This document shows positions 50,801-60,695 of a stretch of 64,000 nucleotides of DNA, piece by piece. Position 1 is the first letter of the stretch. Each line of letters begins with the position of its first letter. Under the pieces are notes generated by a model. It did not search any database, was not told the origin of the DNA, and saw only the letters and a list, made by a program, of their open reading frames with translations. A program made the position numbers and the translations under genes. Origin of the DNA: Volvariella volvacea V23 (Eukaryota; Basidiomycota; Agaricomycetes; Agaricales; Pluteaceae); assembly GCA_000349905.1 (NCBI GenBank), contig KB722737.1, positions 829,327 to 893,326 of the forward strand, in the 5' to 3' direction.

Positions 50801-52621
50801 AGTGCAGAAGAATATGTGCGTGGTTTAGAGGGAGATACGGATTCAGATCTATGGTGGGCAGAGGGTTGAGGTCTTGAGGACGACGACGATGTAGGTGTAG
50901 ACCCAGAAGTGGACGGGGACGAGGACGAAAGAGCACTCTTCGTCTCATCCTTCATCCTCACATCGTTGCTATTGTTATTATTGTTGTTCTTCCCTTTGCC
51001 TTTTCTATCCCCACCCGAACTCGCACTGGCACCCCCGCCTGAACTCTGAAACTGCTGTCCAGATCTCGGTTTAATAAAAGCCCAGACCTGATCTCCGTCT
51101 GGAACACCGAGCTTCTTGAGATTCGTATACGCGTTCCGCGCGATGTTGTTTCTCTCCGAGTCTGCGTAGCCGCTCCAGTCGAACGGCCGGACCTCGAGCC
51201 ATGATGTAGGCTTGAGGCGGTACGTCTTGATAGTCTTGTCTGAGCTGCTTTTGGTTATAATCGGATCTGCAACCTATATGCGGCATATGATGTGAGTACG
51301 AATGCCACTAGAATCGCAAGTGCAGCGGAGAAGTAAAGAGAACATACATTGTTAACGACTTCATACATCTTCCTCTGCGCAACGATATCCATGTCCTGAA
51401 ACCCTTTATGCAGCTCCTCGGTCGTCTTATCCGACGTGGCCAACATGTGTATCAGCCTCTTCCTAACCTCTGGGTCCTGATCTGGCGGTGGTGGGGGCGG
51501 GGGCACATATTGAGGTTTAGCTCCTCCCGCCGTACTGGTATTCGACGTGCTCGCTGCCACCGGTGTCGAAGTCGATGACGTTGACGCCATCGACGGGGTT
51601 CCAGAACCAGAGCTGGCATCCGTCACAGCAGCAGAAGCAGAAGCGGCGGCTCCGGCTCTACTCGCCGCCCCAACTTGCGGTGTAGCCTTCGTCCTAAACA
51701 TCACCGGCGCCTTCTTCTTCTTCGGCGCCGCCGACGTCCCACCCGTCCCACCACCCGCACTCGCAGTCGGCAGGGGCCCCTCCATCCTGATGACGCCTCT
51801 GCTCGCCTTCTCCTTCTCCGCCTCCAGCTTGCTCTCTCTCACCCTGTTCCCGACGTCCTCTATCGTCTGTCGGTCGACGATGAATTTCCCGGTGATGTTT
51901 GCGTGGAGCTTGAGAGGGCCGTTGGACTTGCCTGGCGAGGAGGAGCGGAGGTAGAGTTCGTGTGTGGCGGATTCGGGGGTTGGACGCATGGTAAAGAACG
52001 TATCGCCTATGTAGATGCCCTATAGAGAGATCGTGGAAATGGGTGTAAGTATTGAGATTAAGATGTGCGAAGGAGAGCGTAGATAGAACATGGGGTATAT
52101 AAAAGCCATCCATCTGTGGCCAAAGATAGCGACGACCGAGGATGAGGACGATGATGAATTCTTAACTAGAAAGCTGGTCTTTGCATTCCAATGATGAGTG
52201 ATATCTGTGGCGCCAGCGTCTTCATGCGTGCAACAGCACGAGTTATCGCCATACCCAACAAAAGACACAAAGAAAGCACACTCCAAAGACCAGCCAGTCA
52301 TCTCAACAATAACCCATCCTAATCCCCCAAACCACGTCCACGTCCACGTCCATATCCATCTCGTCCCAACCTCAGCCGCACAAAGGAAACCGAGCAAATG
52401 TAAAAACACGCCACCCTTACCGGTTTGTCCCCAAACTCAAAAAACAGCTGCTGCTGTCCTCCAGCAGCACCACTAGCGCCGCCAGCACCTGTCAGTCTAG
52501 CCTGCAGCGCATTCAGCGTCTCTGCAGACATCCGGACGATCATCGCCTGCTTCGGCTTGTGTTGCGTCGCGGTGGACGTTTGCCCCAGGAGGGTTATTGA
52601 ATCGTTTATCGGGAGCGGCAT
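47820..52621 (-). CDS. ELL-like RNA polymerase II elongation factor
   Basis: The N-terminus (MPLPINDSITLLGQTSTATQ) and first exons give an ELL-type domain: KQAMIVRMSAETLNALQARL, FFEFGDKP, GIYIGDTFFTMRPTPESATH ELYLRSSS, then DRQTIEDVGNRVRESKLEAE K. A winged-helix region follows: VRKRLIHMLATSDKTTEELH, MYEVVNN, YRLKPTSWLEVRPFDWSGYA DSERNNIARNAYTNLKKLG. The middle (48900-50900) is disordered, with giant Arg-Glu/Arg-Asp/Lys-Glu tracts. The C-terminus has NHKALRRKYDKSYPDYLTTL STLSAQKKMITTLLRAMHRE E, reminiscent of the occludin/ELL domain, an acidic run and LDYKTRYEGMHGKLEEIWRH YAS. In animals and fission yeast ELL with EAF speeds elongation by RNA polymerase II. The assignment rests on the N-terminal domain order; the tracts are much larger than usual. 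Length about 1350 residues. Confidence 0.7.
48660..50515 (-). repeat. Arg-Glu/Arg-Asp dipeptide-coding tracts
   Basis: Repeated CGN-GAR codon pairs encode dozens of RE, RD and KE dipeptides in several blocks: 48665-48810, 49130-49450, 49615-49660, 49850-49965 and the largest, about 50165-50512. The plus strand therefore shows long CT-rich, Leu/Ser/Phe-rich shadow frames. Tracts of this kind are prone to length change by replication slippage. Confidence 0.85.
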
Positions 52622-54053
52622 TTTTCTCTTCTGTTCCGAGAGGGGGAGGGGTGTCTTGTGTCCTCGGGTTGTGTAGTTTGTGTTGTGTTTTAGTTTTTGC
52701 GGGTTTGGTAGTGGCAGTGGCTTTGAATTAGAGTACTAGTGGTGGAGATGGGGGGTGAAAGGGGAAGCTAAAGGATGATGGTGGCGACAGCGACAGCGAC
52801 GATGACGCTCGATGGGGGGTATATGCAAGTCGATTCGTTGAAGAGGACAAGAAAAAAGCCAAGTCCCTATCCAATGCGGATTCGTATCCTCAAAGAGATG
52901 CGCGTGTGGTATTGTGCGGGGTATGCGTGTTGGCGTGCAAGTGCAAGTGTCAAGCGACGGTGCTTGTTGCGGATTGTATGCGTGCTGCGTATGCGCCACG
53001 ACGATGCAGGTGGTGCAAGCAGGCCCGGGTTCGGGTGTGGAGGGAAGTGAAATGAAATGAAGCAAGGGGGATTGAAGGGGGAGAGTGTGTTCTGCTGTCG
53101 TCCTTGTAGCGGGTGGCGTCACTCTTCGTCTGAATGGGACGCAAGTGTCAATGTTCGTAGCCTGCAGCGTTCGGTTCGGCTGAACAAAAGGGATCTAGTA
53201 AGTAGCGGGTGGGGGTTCTGGGATATAGCGTCAACGTGGGGTCGTGTTCTGCTTGGCACCCAATGCGTAGGGTCTGTCTGTCTAACCGCCCACGTTTGAA
53301 TGTCAAAATTGAATCTCGGAAGCAAGGTCACGTCACAAATCCCTCTGGGCGTCAGCGTCCGCACTGTGTGTGGGATGAGACGGCGACGACAGTGGTGGAG
53401 GTGGTGGTAGCGGTAAGTGGACCGTGGTGAGGGAGGGGGCGTTGATGAGTGATGAAGTGATGATGAGGTACGTCGTAGCCCTGCAAGTCCGTGTGCGGTA
53501 GGAGGGGGCCTAAGCCGGAATTAAGGTCTTTCCGACGAGCTCGAGCCCAAGTCAGCCTTTAGTAGCACTTCAGGATAGTATAATAGCCAGGACAAGACAA
53601 GACAAAAGCCTGTGTCCTCAGTGCCCTTTGAGAAGGACAAGACAGAGACGAGCTCGAGAGGAACAATGGAAGAGGCGAGCAGCCAATGAGCGCCGGAAGG
53701 AAAGCCCAGGCAACAAGCCGAGCTGGGTGCCACTGTGACCGTGCCACCGGTTCCGGTGGGCCCAACAATGGATGACTGGACGAGCGCGCTGTTGCTGTTC
53801 CATCCCATCACTCTGCTGCTGCTCTTCGTCCGGACCGTCCGGGACCAAAATAATAGATAAAAAGCTCTAAGTAGTAGAATACAATGAAAAGCCATAATAA
53901 AAATGTGTCTATACGTAGTGCCAGTGCCAGCAGGGAGTGCGTTTTGTGTACTGTATGTGCTAATCGTGCGTAGAAACGTGCAAGCTGCAAGTGAGTGCGA
54001 AATAGTGTGTGTGCAAAGTGCAAGTGCAAGAACTAAACCCCTTCAAAAACATT
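52622..54053. other. no gene recognised
   Basis: 1.4 kb between the ELL-like gene and the TRP/FLC gene, both minus. It should hold the ELL-like promoter and 5' leader. Frames in it are low-complexity and unsupported. Confidence 0.4.
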
Positions 54054-56483
54054 TCACCGTCTCTCCTTCTCTCCCTCCCCCTCCCCCTCCACATCCCTCC
54101 ACTCGCCCTTGCCCCATCTCACGGCGACAACCCCCACCCTGGCCAAAAACCAGCCAACCTGGCCGACGACCATCACCGCCCACACGACCGAGATCACAAA
54201 CCCGACAATGACCCTCGTGATAGCCGCCACCCCAAGCTGTTCCACAAACGCAACCATCGCACCCATGCAGGCCACTCTCCCGAGGGCGATGATCCCCGCA
54301 AAGACGTTGTCCTTTCTCTCTCTGTACGGTCGGAGGATGGGGTAGGAGAGGAGAAGGAGGAGCTCGATGAAGAGGAGAGCGCTGATTTGGACTATGCCGT
54401 TGGATTTGGAGAATGATATGAAGACAGAGCGGAAGAGGGGAACAGGGAGAAGGAAGAGCGAGAAGAGGGAGTGTGTTGGAGGTTTAAATAGTCCGTAGAG
54501 GGGAAGTACTCTGAGAGAGCGTATTATCGAAGATGAATATAAACGTGACGAAAATGCGTGTGCGTGTGCGGATGCGGGAGATTGTGCATTGTCCGAGTCC
54601 AAGTGATGCGAGTCCAAGTCCGAACCAGTTCTACCAAGTCTGAAAAGGATGAAAGCGAGATAACTCAAGAATCCAAAAACGATAACGAATGTGATTGCCG
54701 CTATAAACGAAGCAAGCCACGAGTCCCCCAATGTCCATTGATAGAATGCAAACATGATGAGAGGGAATGACATTATTAACACCTACAGCCAACGCAAAAT
54801 CACGTTGATGTTAGCTTTAACGTTGCCCAATGGCATCTGATTGAGGCTTACCACCCGTATAAACCAGGACACCAGAAACGTCCGAACATCACCTCCACTC
54901 TCCAACGCACTCTTCTCGCCCCTCCCATTCCTCTTCACGACCCACATAACACCTCCCACCAACGCCAGGAGCGCCAACACCACCGCGAGCAACATCAAAC
55001 TGATCAAAAACACCGTCATAAACGCATTCGGCGTCGTCACCCCCACCGAATTCACATAAATCGGCACCCCAGCCTGCAACACGTTCGCCGAGCTCTCCGT
55101 CACAGTCTGCACATCCCCCGGCCGCGTCTGGCTCGTCCCCAAATACGAGTGGACGCCGAGCACACCATCGTACCCTCCCTCCCCCGTAGTAGGGTTGACC
55201 ATCAGGTTGCTGTACACAGGCCGCACGCCTCCTCCAAACCCGTTCGTCTGGATGGCCCCAAATAGCACGTTATACGGGCTCAACTTTCTGTTCACAAACT
55301 CGATCGCAGACCCTGAAGCGTCCACGACCGTTCCTCCCGTCGCTCTTCGCATATTATTAATAGAATCCTGTATTGCCGATGGGGTCGGCATTGGGATGAG
55401 ACCGAGCGACCAGCTAAAGTTTAGCGTGAACCCCCGGTAGGCAGAGGGGTAGTTCAAGTCTAGGAGACATGACGAGGCGATAAGTTGAAGCAGACTAATG
55501 AATTCCAGGAATAGCCAGGGGATAGGAGCTAGGAGCCTTGAGGGGAACGATGACGGCGGCGGCGACAGCGTTGGTGCAGGTGATGTCGAGGTCTGCGGAG
55601 AAGATGACGCCGTCGGAGAAGATACTATCGTCGGAGACTTATTTCCAGCTCCAGCTGCGGACGAGCTTCCGGTATCTGTCCGAGTCCGTGTCCGCGAAGA
55701 AGCAAATCCGGCAGCCGTCAATCCAAACGCGATCACAAACATCCCGATCGCAATCCCCCCGGTCGTCCACTCCACCGCCGGCTGATGCGTGCTCCACCCG
55801 TTCGAGAGCGTACTCTGTATGCACGCCCGGACGGTCCCATCGCTATCCGTCAGCGACAGCTGCGCGAATCCCTCCAAGTCCGGGATCCTATACGCGATCG
55901 AGGGGATCATGCCGTCGAGCCCCAGGGAATCGGGCAGGCGGAGCGAGTCTGCGCCGGTGAAATTGTACATGGGAAGCGGACAGAGGGCGCCGCCGAAGAT
56001 GCTGCATAGGTCGATGCTAAAGTTGAACGGTCGGAGGCCGTAGACGTTGAGGAAGAGGTTGGCGGTGACATTGACATCGGCTTGCTAGATTGGGGAGTGA
56101 GATGAGGTCACAGGGTTCGTAAAGGGTGAAAAAGAGGGTGGGGCACAGGATTGCCAAGGGCAAGGGCGGCGAAAAATGGCCACTTACAACACTGGCTGCG
56201 GAGATGTTGAACGCGACGGTTTGGTTGCCCGGGAAATACGCGATGTCGAATTGTTGGACGAGCAGCGTCTCTGGTGGATTGCAATATGTTACAGATGAAG
56301 TAACTGCGTCATTGAGTTGGGAGGAATGGTCGAGACCGGAATTGGAAGGTCAGAAACGACACAGTTAAGGTTGGAGGGACTTGACTTACATAGTGAATCT
56401 TCTCTAGCGTGAACGGGTGAAGCGAACAGCCATGGTAGGACGAGGAGGGGGATAGCTCGCTGCCTGGCGAGGGGGAAGAGCAT
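54054..56483 (-). CDS. fungal TRP-like/FLC family membrane protein
   Basis: Signal peptide MLFPLARQRAIPLLVLPWLF ASPVHA. The ML-like TRP_N domain reads TLLVQQFDIAYFPGNQTVAF NISAASV, NVTANLFLNVYGLRPFNFSI DLCSIFGGALCPLPMYNF and YRIPDLEGFAQLSLTDSDGT VRACIQSTLSNGWST. Then come transmembrane segments: GGIAIGMFVIAFGLTAAGF, a Ser/Pro loop, LAPIPWLFLEFISLLQLIAS, YRGFTLNFSWSLGLIPMP, FMTVFLISLMLLAVVLALLA LVGGVMWV, MSFPLIMFAFYQWTLGDSWL, AAITFVIVFGFLSYLAFILF, SALLFIELLLLLSYPILRPY and VGFVISVVWAVMVVGQVGWF. This is the order of the fungal TRP-N/TRP family (Flc1-3, Pkd2), implicated in calcium homeostasis, FAD transport to the ER and cell-wall integrity. Three or four introns. The tail is charged (EGEGEGEKERR). 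Confidence 0.9.
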
Positions 56484-57221
56484 AATAGCAATAGTTTATA
56501 ATACGCAGATGAGGGTCGTAACAAGAGTCTGAGTCTGAGGCAGAGGGAGCAAAGCGTTCAAGTCCGGAGGAGCAGGAAAAGAAGACGGGGATGAGTAAAG
56601 GAATATGAATGAGCGTGGTAGTGCTTGTTAATCAAGGTTCTCGATGGGGAAAGGGCAGGCGTTGTATCTGTGAGAGTATTACGATGACGATAGTGCAATG
56701 CGGCCGTCTGTCCACGTCCGAGGCCCAAAGCCCCAATAAAAGTGGGTTATGTTATTGTTCTCGGCTTACTTCCAACACAACAACGGGGAAGCAAGGCCAA
56801 GTGGGAAGGAAGGGCTGGTTGCGTGGCTGCAACAAGGTAGCAAACGCGAGAACAAAGACACGCTGGATCCAGCAGGCTCGACAGCGCGAGGTGGTGATGC
56901 GGGGCGGGGAATGGAACTGGCTGATTGGGTATATATAGCTATGTAGCACGATTATGGAGAAAAAACGAAAATGCTGGTGTCTTGAGATCAGAATCAGAAT
57001 GGACTCTTGACCTCAAGGCAAGACACGCCGCGCGCTCGAGTTTCTCGTCTCCTCAGACTGCACCGCAGCCCGGCTACCGGCCAGCAAAAATACATCTAAT
57101 TACGTAACAAATTCCCGATTTTCCAGGTCTCCGGAAAGCCCCGCCAACTCAACTTTTCGTTGGCCTCATCCTCCATCCCCAAGTCTTTCCTTCTTAAAAA
57201 AGCCCCTTAAACCAGCCCACA
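56484..57221. other. divergent intergenic region, FLC-like / ATP5
   Basis: Upstream of both the minus-strand FLC-like gene and the plus-strand ATP5. No motif assigned; frames present are unsupported. Confidence 0.4.
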
Positions 57222-57989
57222 ATGCTGCTTTCCACCGCATCCCGCAGCGTCGCCGCCGTCCCAGGTCTCGGCCGCAGAGCAGCCTCCGCCATTGCCCTCA
57301 AGTACTCCAAAGCCGTCTACGGAGCGGCACTCTCCAAGTCCCCTCAAGCCCTCACCCAAGTCCACACCGAGCTCGCCTCCATCTCCAAGTCCATCAAGTC
57401 CAACTCGCCCGCCAGCGCGTTCATCGCCAACCCCACCCTCTCATCGACGGAGCGTTCCGCCGGCCTCGCGACTCTGATCTCCTCCCTGGAGGGCACTGGG
57501 CCGAAGAAGGTGCCCTTCTCGGAGATCACAAAGAACCTCCTGAACGTGCTTTCGCAGAACGGGAGGCTCGGGGAGACGGAGGGAGTTATCGAGGGATTCA
57601 ACGAGTTGGTGGCAAAGTACAAGGGAGAGTTGACGGTCACGGTGACGTCGGCTGCGCCGTTGCCCAAGGACGTTTTGACGAGGCTCGAGACCACCTTGAA
57701 GCAGTCCCAGACCGCGCAGCAGGCCAAGGTCCTCAAGATCTCGAACAAGGTCGGTCTTGGTCCTGGGTTTTTTACGTCTGTCCGGGAAGCTGAAAATTTT
57801 GGGGATAGGTCAATCCGTCCGTGTTGGGCGGTATCATCGTCGACTTTGGCGACAAGACTATCGACTTGAGCGTTCAATCGCGCGTTACCAAGTTGAACAA
57901 TGCCCTTCAACGTAAGTCCCGTTGCTCTCTCTTTATTTTTACGCGGCGCGGTGCTGACACCCGGGTTCCTTTTTGCAGAATCCGTCTAA
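57222..57989 (+). CDS. ATP5: ATP synthase OSCP subunit (subunit 5)
   Basis: Stator subunit joining the F1 head to the peripheral stalk of mitochondrial ATP synthase. A mitochondrial presequence (MLLSTASRSVAAVPGLGRRA) precedes the OSCP domain: SAIALKYSKAVYGAALSKSP QALTQVHTEL, FIANPTLSSTERSAGLATLI, FSEITKNLLNVLSQNGRLGE and FNELVAKYKGELTVTVTSAA PLP. The C-terminal beta hairpin NPSVLGGIIVDFGDKTIDLS VQSRVTKLNNALQ is the OSCP signature. Introns: GTCGGT donor after ISNK, with acceptor GATAG before VNPSV, and GTAAGT after CTTCAAC near 57911. The final coding exon is just 11 bases, AATCCGTCTAA (57979-57989), completing QSV. About 212 residues, usual for OSCP. Confidence 0.95.
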
Positions 57990-58756
57990 GGACCCTGTTT
58001 GCCTTGTTCACTTCCGCGGATACGTATAGCGGCAGGGGGAGGATGTGGAGACACGAGGCGAATTTCCAATAGATGATGGTAGTTTGGCGAATGTACAGCT
58101 TCCATCACGTCTAGACAAGTGATACCGCGTTCTTTTTCCTTTATTTTTTCGTGAACTGTGAAGTGCTGTGATTGATTCGGGAACAGAGGAAGCAAATTTG
58201 CCTGTCGGGGTGCATCGCTATGCACAGAGAAAGGAAGGTTCTCAGGTTTCATCCAGAGTATGTGCTGTGCTTCATACAAGGTCGTTTGCGTATGAGAGAC
58301 GCGTTCTGAGGCCTAGAAGAAAGGCACCAATCTACGCATTACTACGTGCACCCGTTCTATCTACTTACATGCTCATTAACTACGTACGACCAGCTCCAAT
58401 ACCACAACCTTCGGTACGTACAATCCCCACTTCACACCACAGAGAAACTGAAAAGTTGGCGCTTCTAGCTCAGGAGAATGCGACTTGCACTTCTTGAACT
58501 GAGAAAGACTCGCTGCTGCAGACACGGATGGTGCTTCATGGTGCAGGTACCCGCGGCACCGAGTTGCCTTTTAACAGGCCATCCGCACGGCGTTGCAGCT
58601 CCCTGAGGCCAGTGCCACTAGCAGCCAAGCAGCCAAGACCCAAGAGGGCTCTCACTCTCCCGGACGTCATCCCACAAAACTCGTCCCCGCAAGACACACA
58701 GGCAGGACCCAGACCGAACTGGCCAAGCCCATCAACGGGGTATAAACACGCTGACG
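57990..58756. other. no gene recognised
   Basis: 3' flank of ATP5 and upstream region of the methyltransferase gene. No supported feature. Confidence 0.4.
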
Positions 58757-59601
58757 ATGACGGTGACGTCGATCGCTAGGGGCTTGGTGACCCTCGTCGC
58801 GTTGGCGGGGCTGCATGTTACCGTGACACCTCCCCATCCTCCTCCTTTGCCGAGGGAGCGTGTGGGGGTGGGTGACTCGCGGGGTAGTTTGAGGTGGGAG
58901 AGGGTGTTGGGGCAGAGGATTTTGGGTCCTTGGTTGGTCAAGGTGTGTGCGATGCTGGTCGTTGGATGTGGTGTGTTGAACTGGAGTATAGGTGATTTGT
59001 TGGATGGCTGCGGTGGCTGAGGTGGGGTGCGTTCTTGTGGAGAGTGTGCGTCCGCATCCTGTGGGGTTGGACGCCCTCGGTCCGCCTCTGCCCTCCACTT
59101 GTGCGTCAAGAATCCACGCAACACCCTTCTTCCTCGTCTCAGCCGCGCTTTCTGCGCTCGGAGGATATATCCGGTACAATTGCTACCAGACAATGGGCAG
59201 GTTGTTTACATTCGAGTTGAGCATTAGAGACAACCACAGACTGGTCGTGACGGGGCCGTATGCTGTTGTTAGACACCCCGGATACCTGGGTGGTGTGTTG
59301 ACCGTTGTAGGATATGCGGGCTGTCATCTAACTGCAGTGAGTGCACAGCTTACATATGGAGCTGTATTTAACAGCTATTGCCCTGATTCGCCAGGGGTCC
59401 TGGGTGCGCGAATGCAGCATCCTCGAAACGCGGCTGGGCAGCGCGCTGACAGCGGTCTACGTCATCGTCGTCTCTGTGGTCGTCGTGGGACTGCTGAGAA
59501 GAATGGGCACGGAGGAGGAGGTGCTGGCGAGGCGATTTGGGGTTGCTTGGGAGGAGTGGCGGGCGCGTGTGCGATACAGACTCGTGCCGGGGATACATTA
59601 G
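58757..59601 (+). CDS. protein-S-isoprenylcysteine O-methyltransferase
   Basis: ER membrane enzyme of the ICMT/Ste14 family that methylates the C-terminal prenylcysteine of CaaX proteins such as Ras, Rho and lipopeptide pheromones. The start MTVTSIARGLVTLVALAGLH is a membrane helix. ILGPWLVK is followed by an intron (GTGTGT donor, ATAG acceptor), then VICWMAAVAEVGCVL. The catalytic part reads SALGGYIRYNCYQTMGRLFT FELS, LVVTGPYAVVRHPGYLGGVL (the RHPxY SAM-binding motif), and after a second intron ALTAVYVIVVSVVVVGLLRR, EEEVLARRFGVAWEEWRARV RYRLVPGIH, the conserved E-x5-G...W..Y..R..PxI tail. About 230 residues. Confidence 0.93.
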
Positions 59602-60695
59602 CGGACGCAGCGGGCGTAGAGGGCTGCAGCGCTGCGATTGGCTGATGCCAGGCTCTCATATCTACATCCACTCCTTGTCCTTGCATCCCGTATCTACTTA
59701 CTCTAATCCAAGCCTTTCGCTTGAATCTCTCTTTTGATTGTCACGAAGAAGCGTACCCGCGTGTGCACGCGCGCTCAGATATCCGAGGCGACGCCCCTGC
59801 CAGAGCCAGAGCTGGTGCATCGTAAACTGGTCCCTTGTTCGCACCGTTCACCCGCACGGTTCCAATCCAGCAAGGCACCACTCTCCACAGTTGAGATCCT
59901 TACCCAACACGATATCGTCCGGGAGTCTTTGCATCTTGCCCGACGTTGAACTTGCAAGCAAGTCGTTTTCTTACTCTTCGTTCCCCTTGCATCCACATCC
60001 CCCATTGTCCGAGCCACCACGTGTTGGAGTGGCCATTCCCAACTCAACATTTTTGAGAAAAAGGGTCCCTTTTTCGCTTTCGCATTTGCCTTTGCTTTGC
60101 CTCGACATCTTTTCCTTTCCCCATACTTTATGAGCAAGAGCGTGCCCAGGCCATCGCTGTAGCTAGCACCTTGACCTCGGGCTTGGAATCGGGACGTCTG
60201 CTCTCGAGCTCGCTCTCTTCTCGCTACCCTCTATAATCCAATCGAAAAGCTTATAGTTACTTATACCCTACTCTATCCTAGAACTCTAGTCAACCCCAAG
60301 TCCTCTCTCTCATTCTCGCTTGCATTTTCGCATTCACATCCACATTCACATTTCACTCGCATCCTCGTTTCGAATTTCGCGGAATCCTACCCGCCGGCTC
60401 TGGTTCGCTTTCGAGTCCCCCTGCCCTACCTCCCACTTGTCATTGAGTCAGTCCCCCCGTCGCTCTAGTCTTCTCGCTTCACGCATTCATAAAGCATAAA
60501 CCCCCTCGTCAGTTTCGCGTGGGGTCTTTCACAACAAGCTTTCTATATCCCAATCTAATCAAAGCAAACCTCCATCGCATCCTCGGTTCCCCAACCCAAC
60601 TTGAACCCCTACATTAAACCCCCATACACATCTAGTTTCACCTACTCCATCCTGCACCCGAACAACCAACTACCGGCTCAAAAAATCCAACCAAC
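59602..60695. other. intergenic and long pyrimidine-rich leader
   Basis: 1.1 kb upstream of the CAP-Gly gene. The part from 60300 on is rich in C and T (runs such as TTCGCATTCACATCCACATT), typical of a basidiomycete promoter or 5' UTR. No gene recognised. Confidence 0.45.

Noticed and set aside
54009..54416. Plus-strand frame opposite the FLC-like C-terminus
   Set aside because: Antisense shadow of transmembrane helices with no signal of its own.
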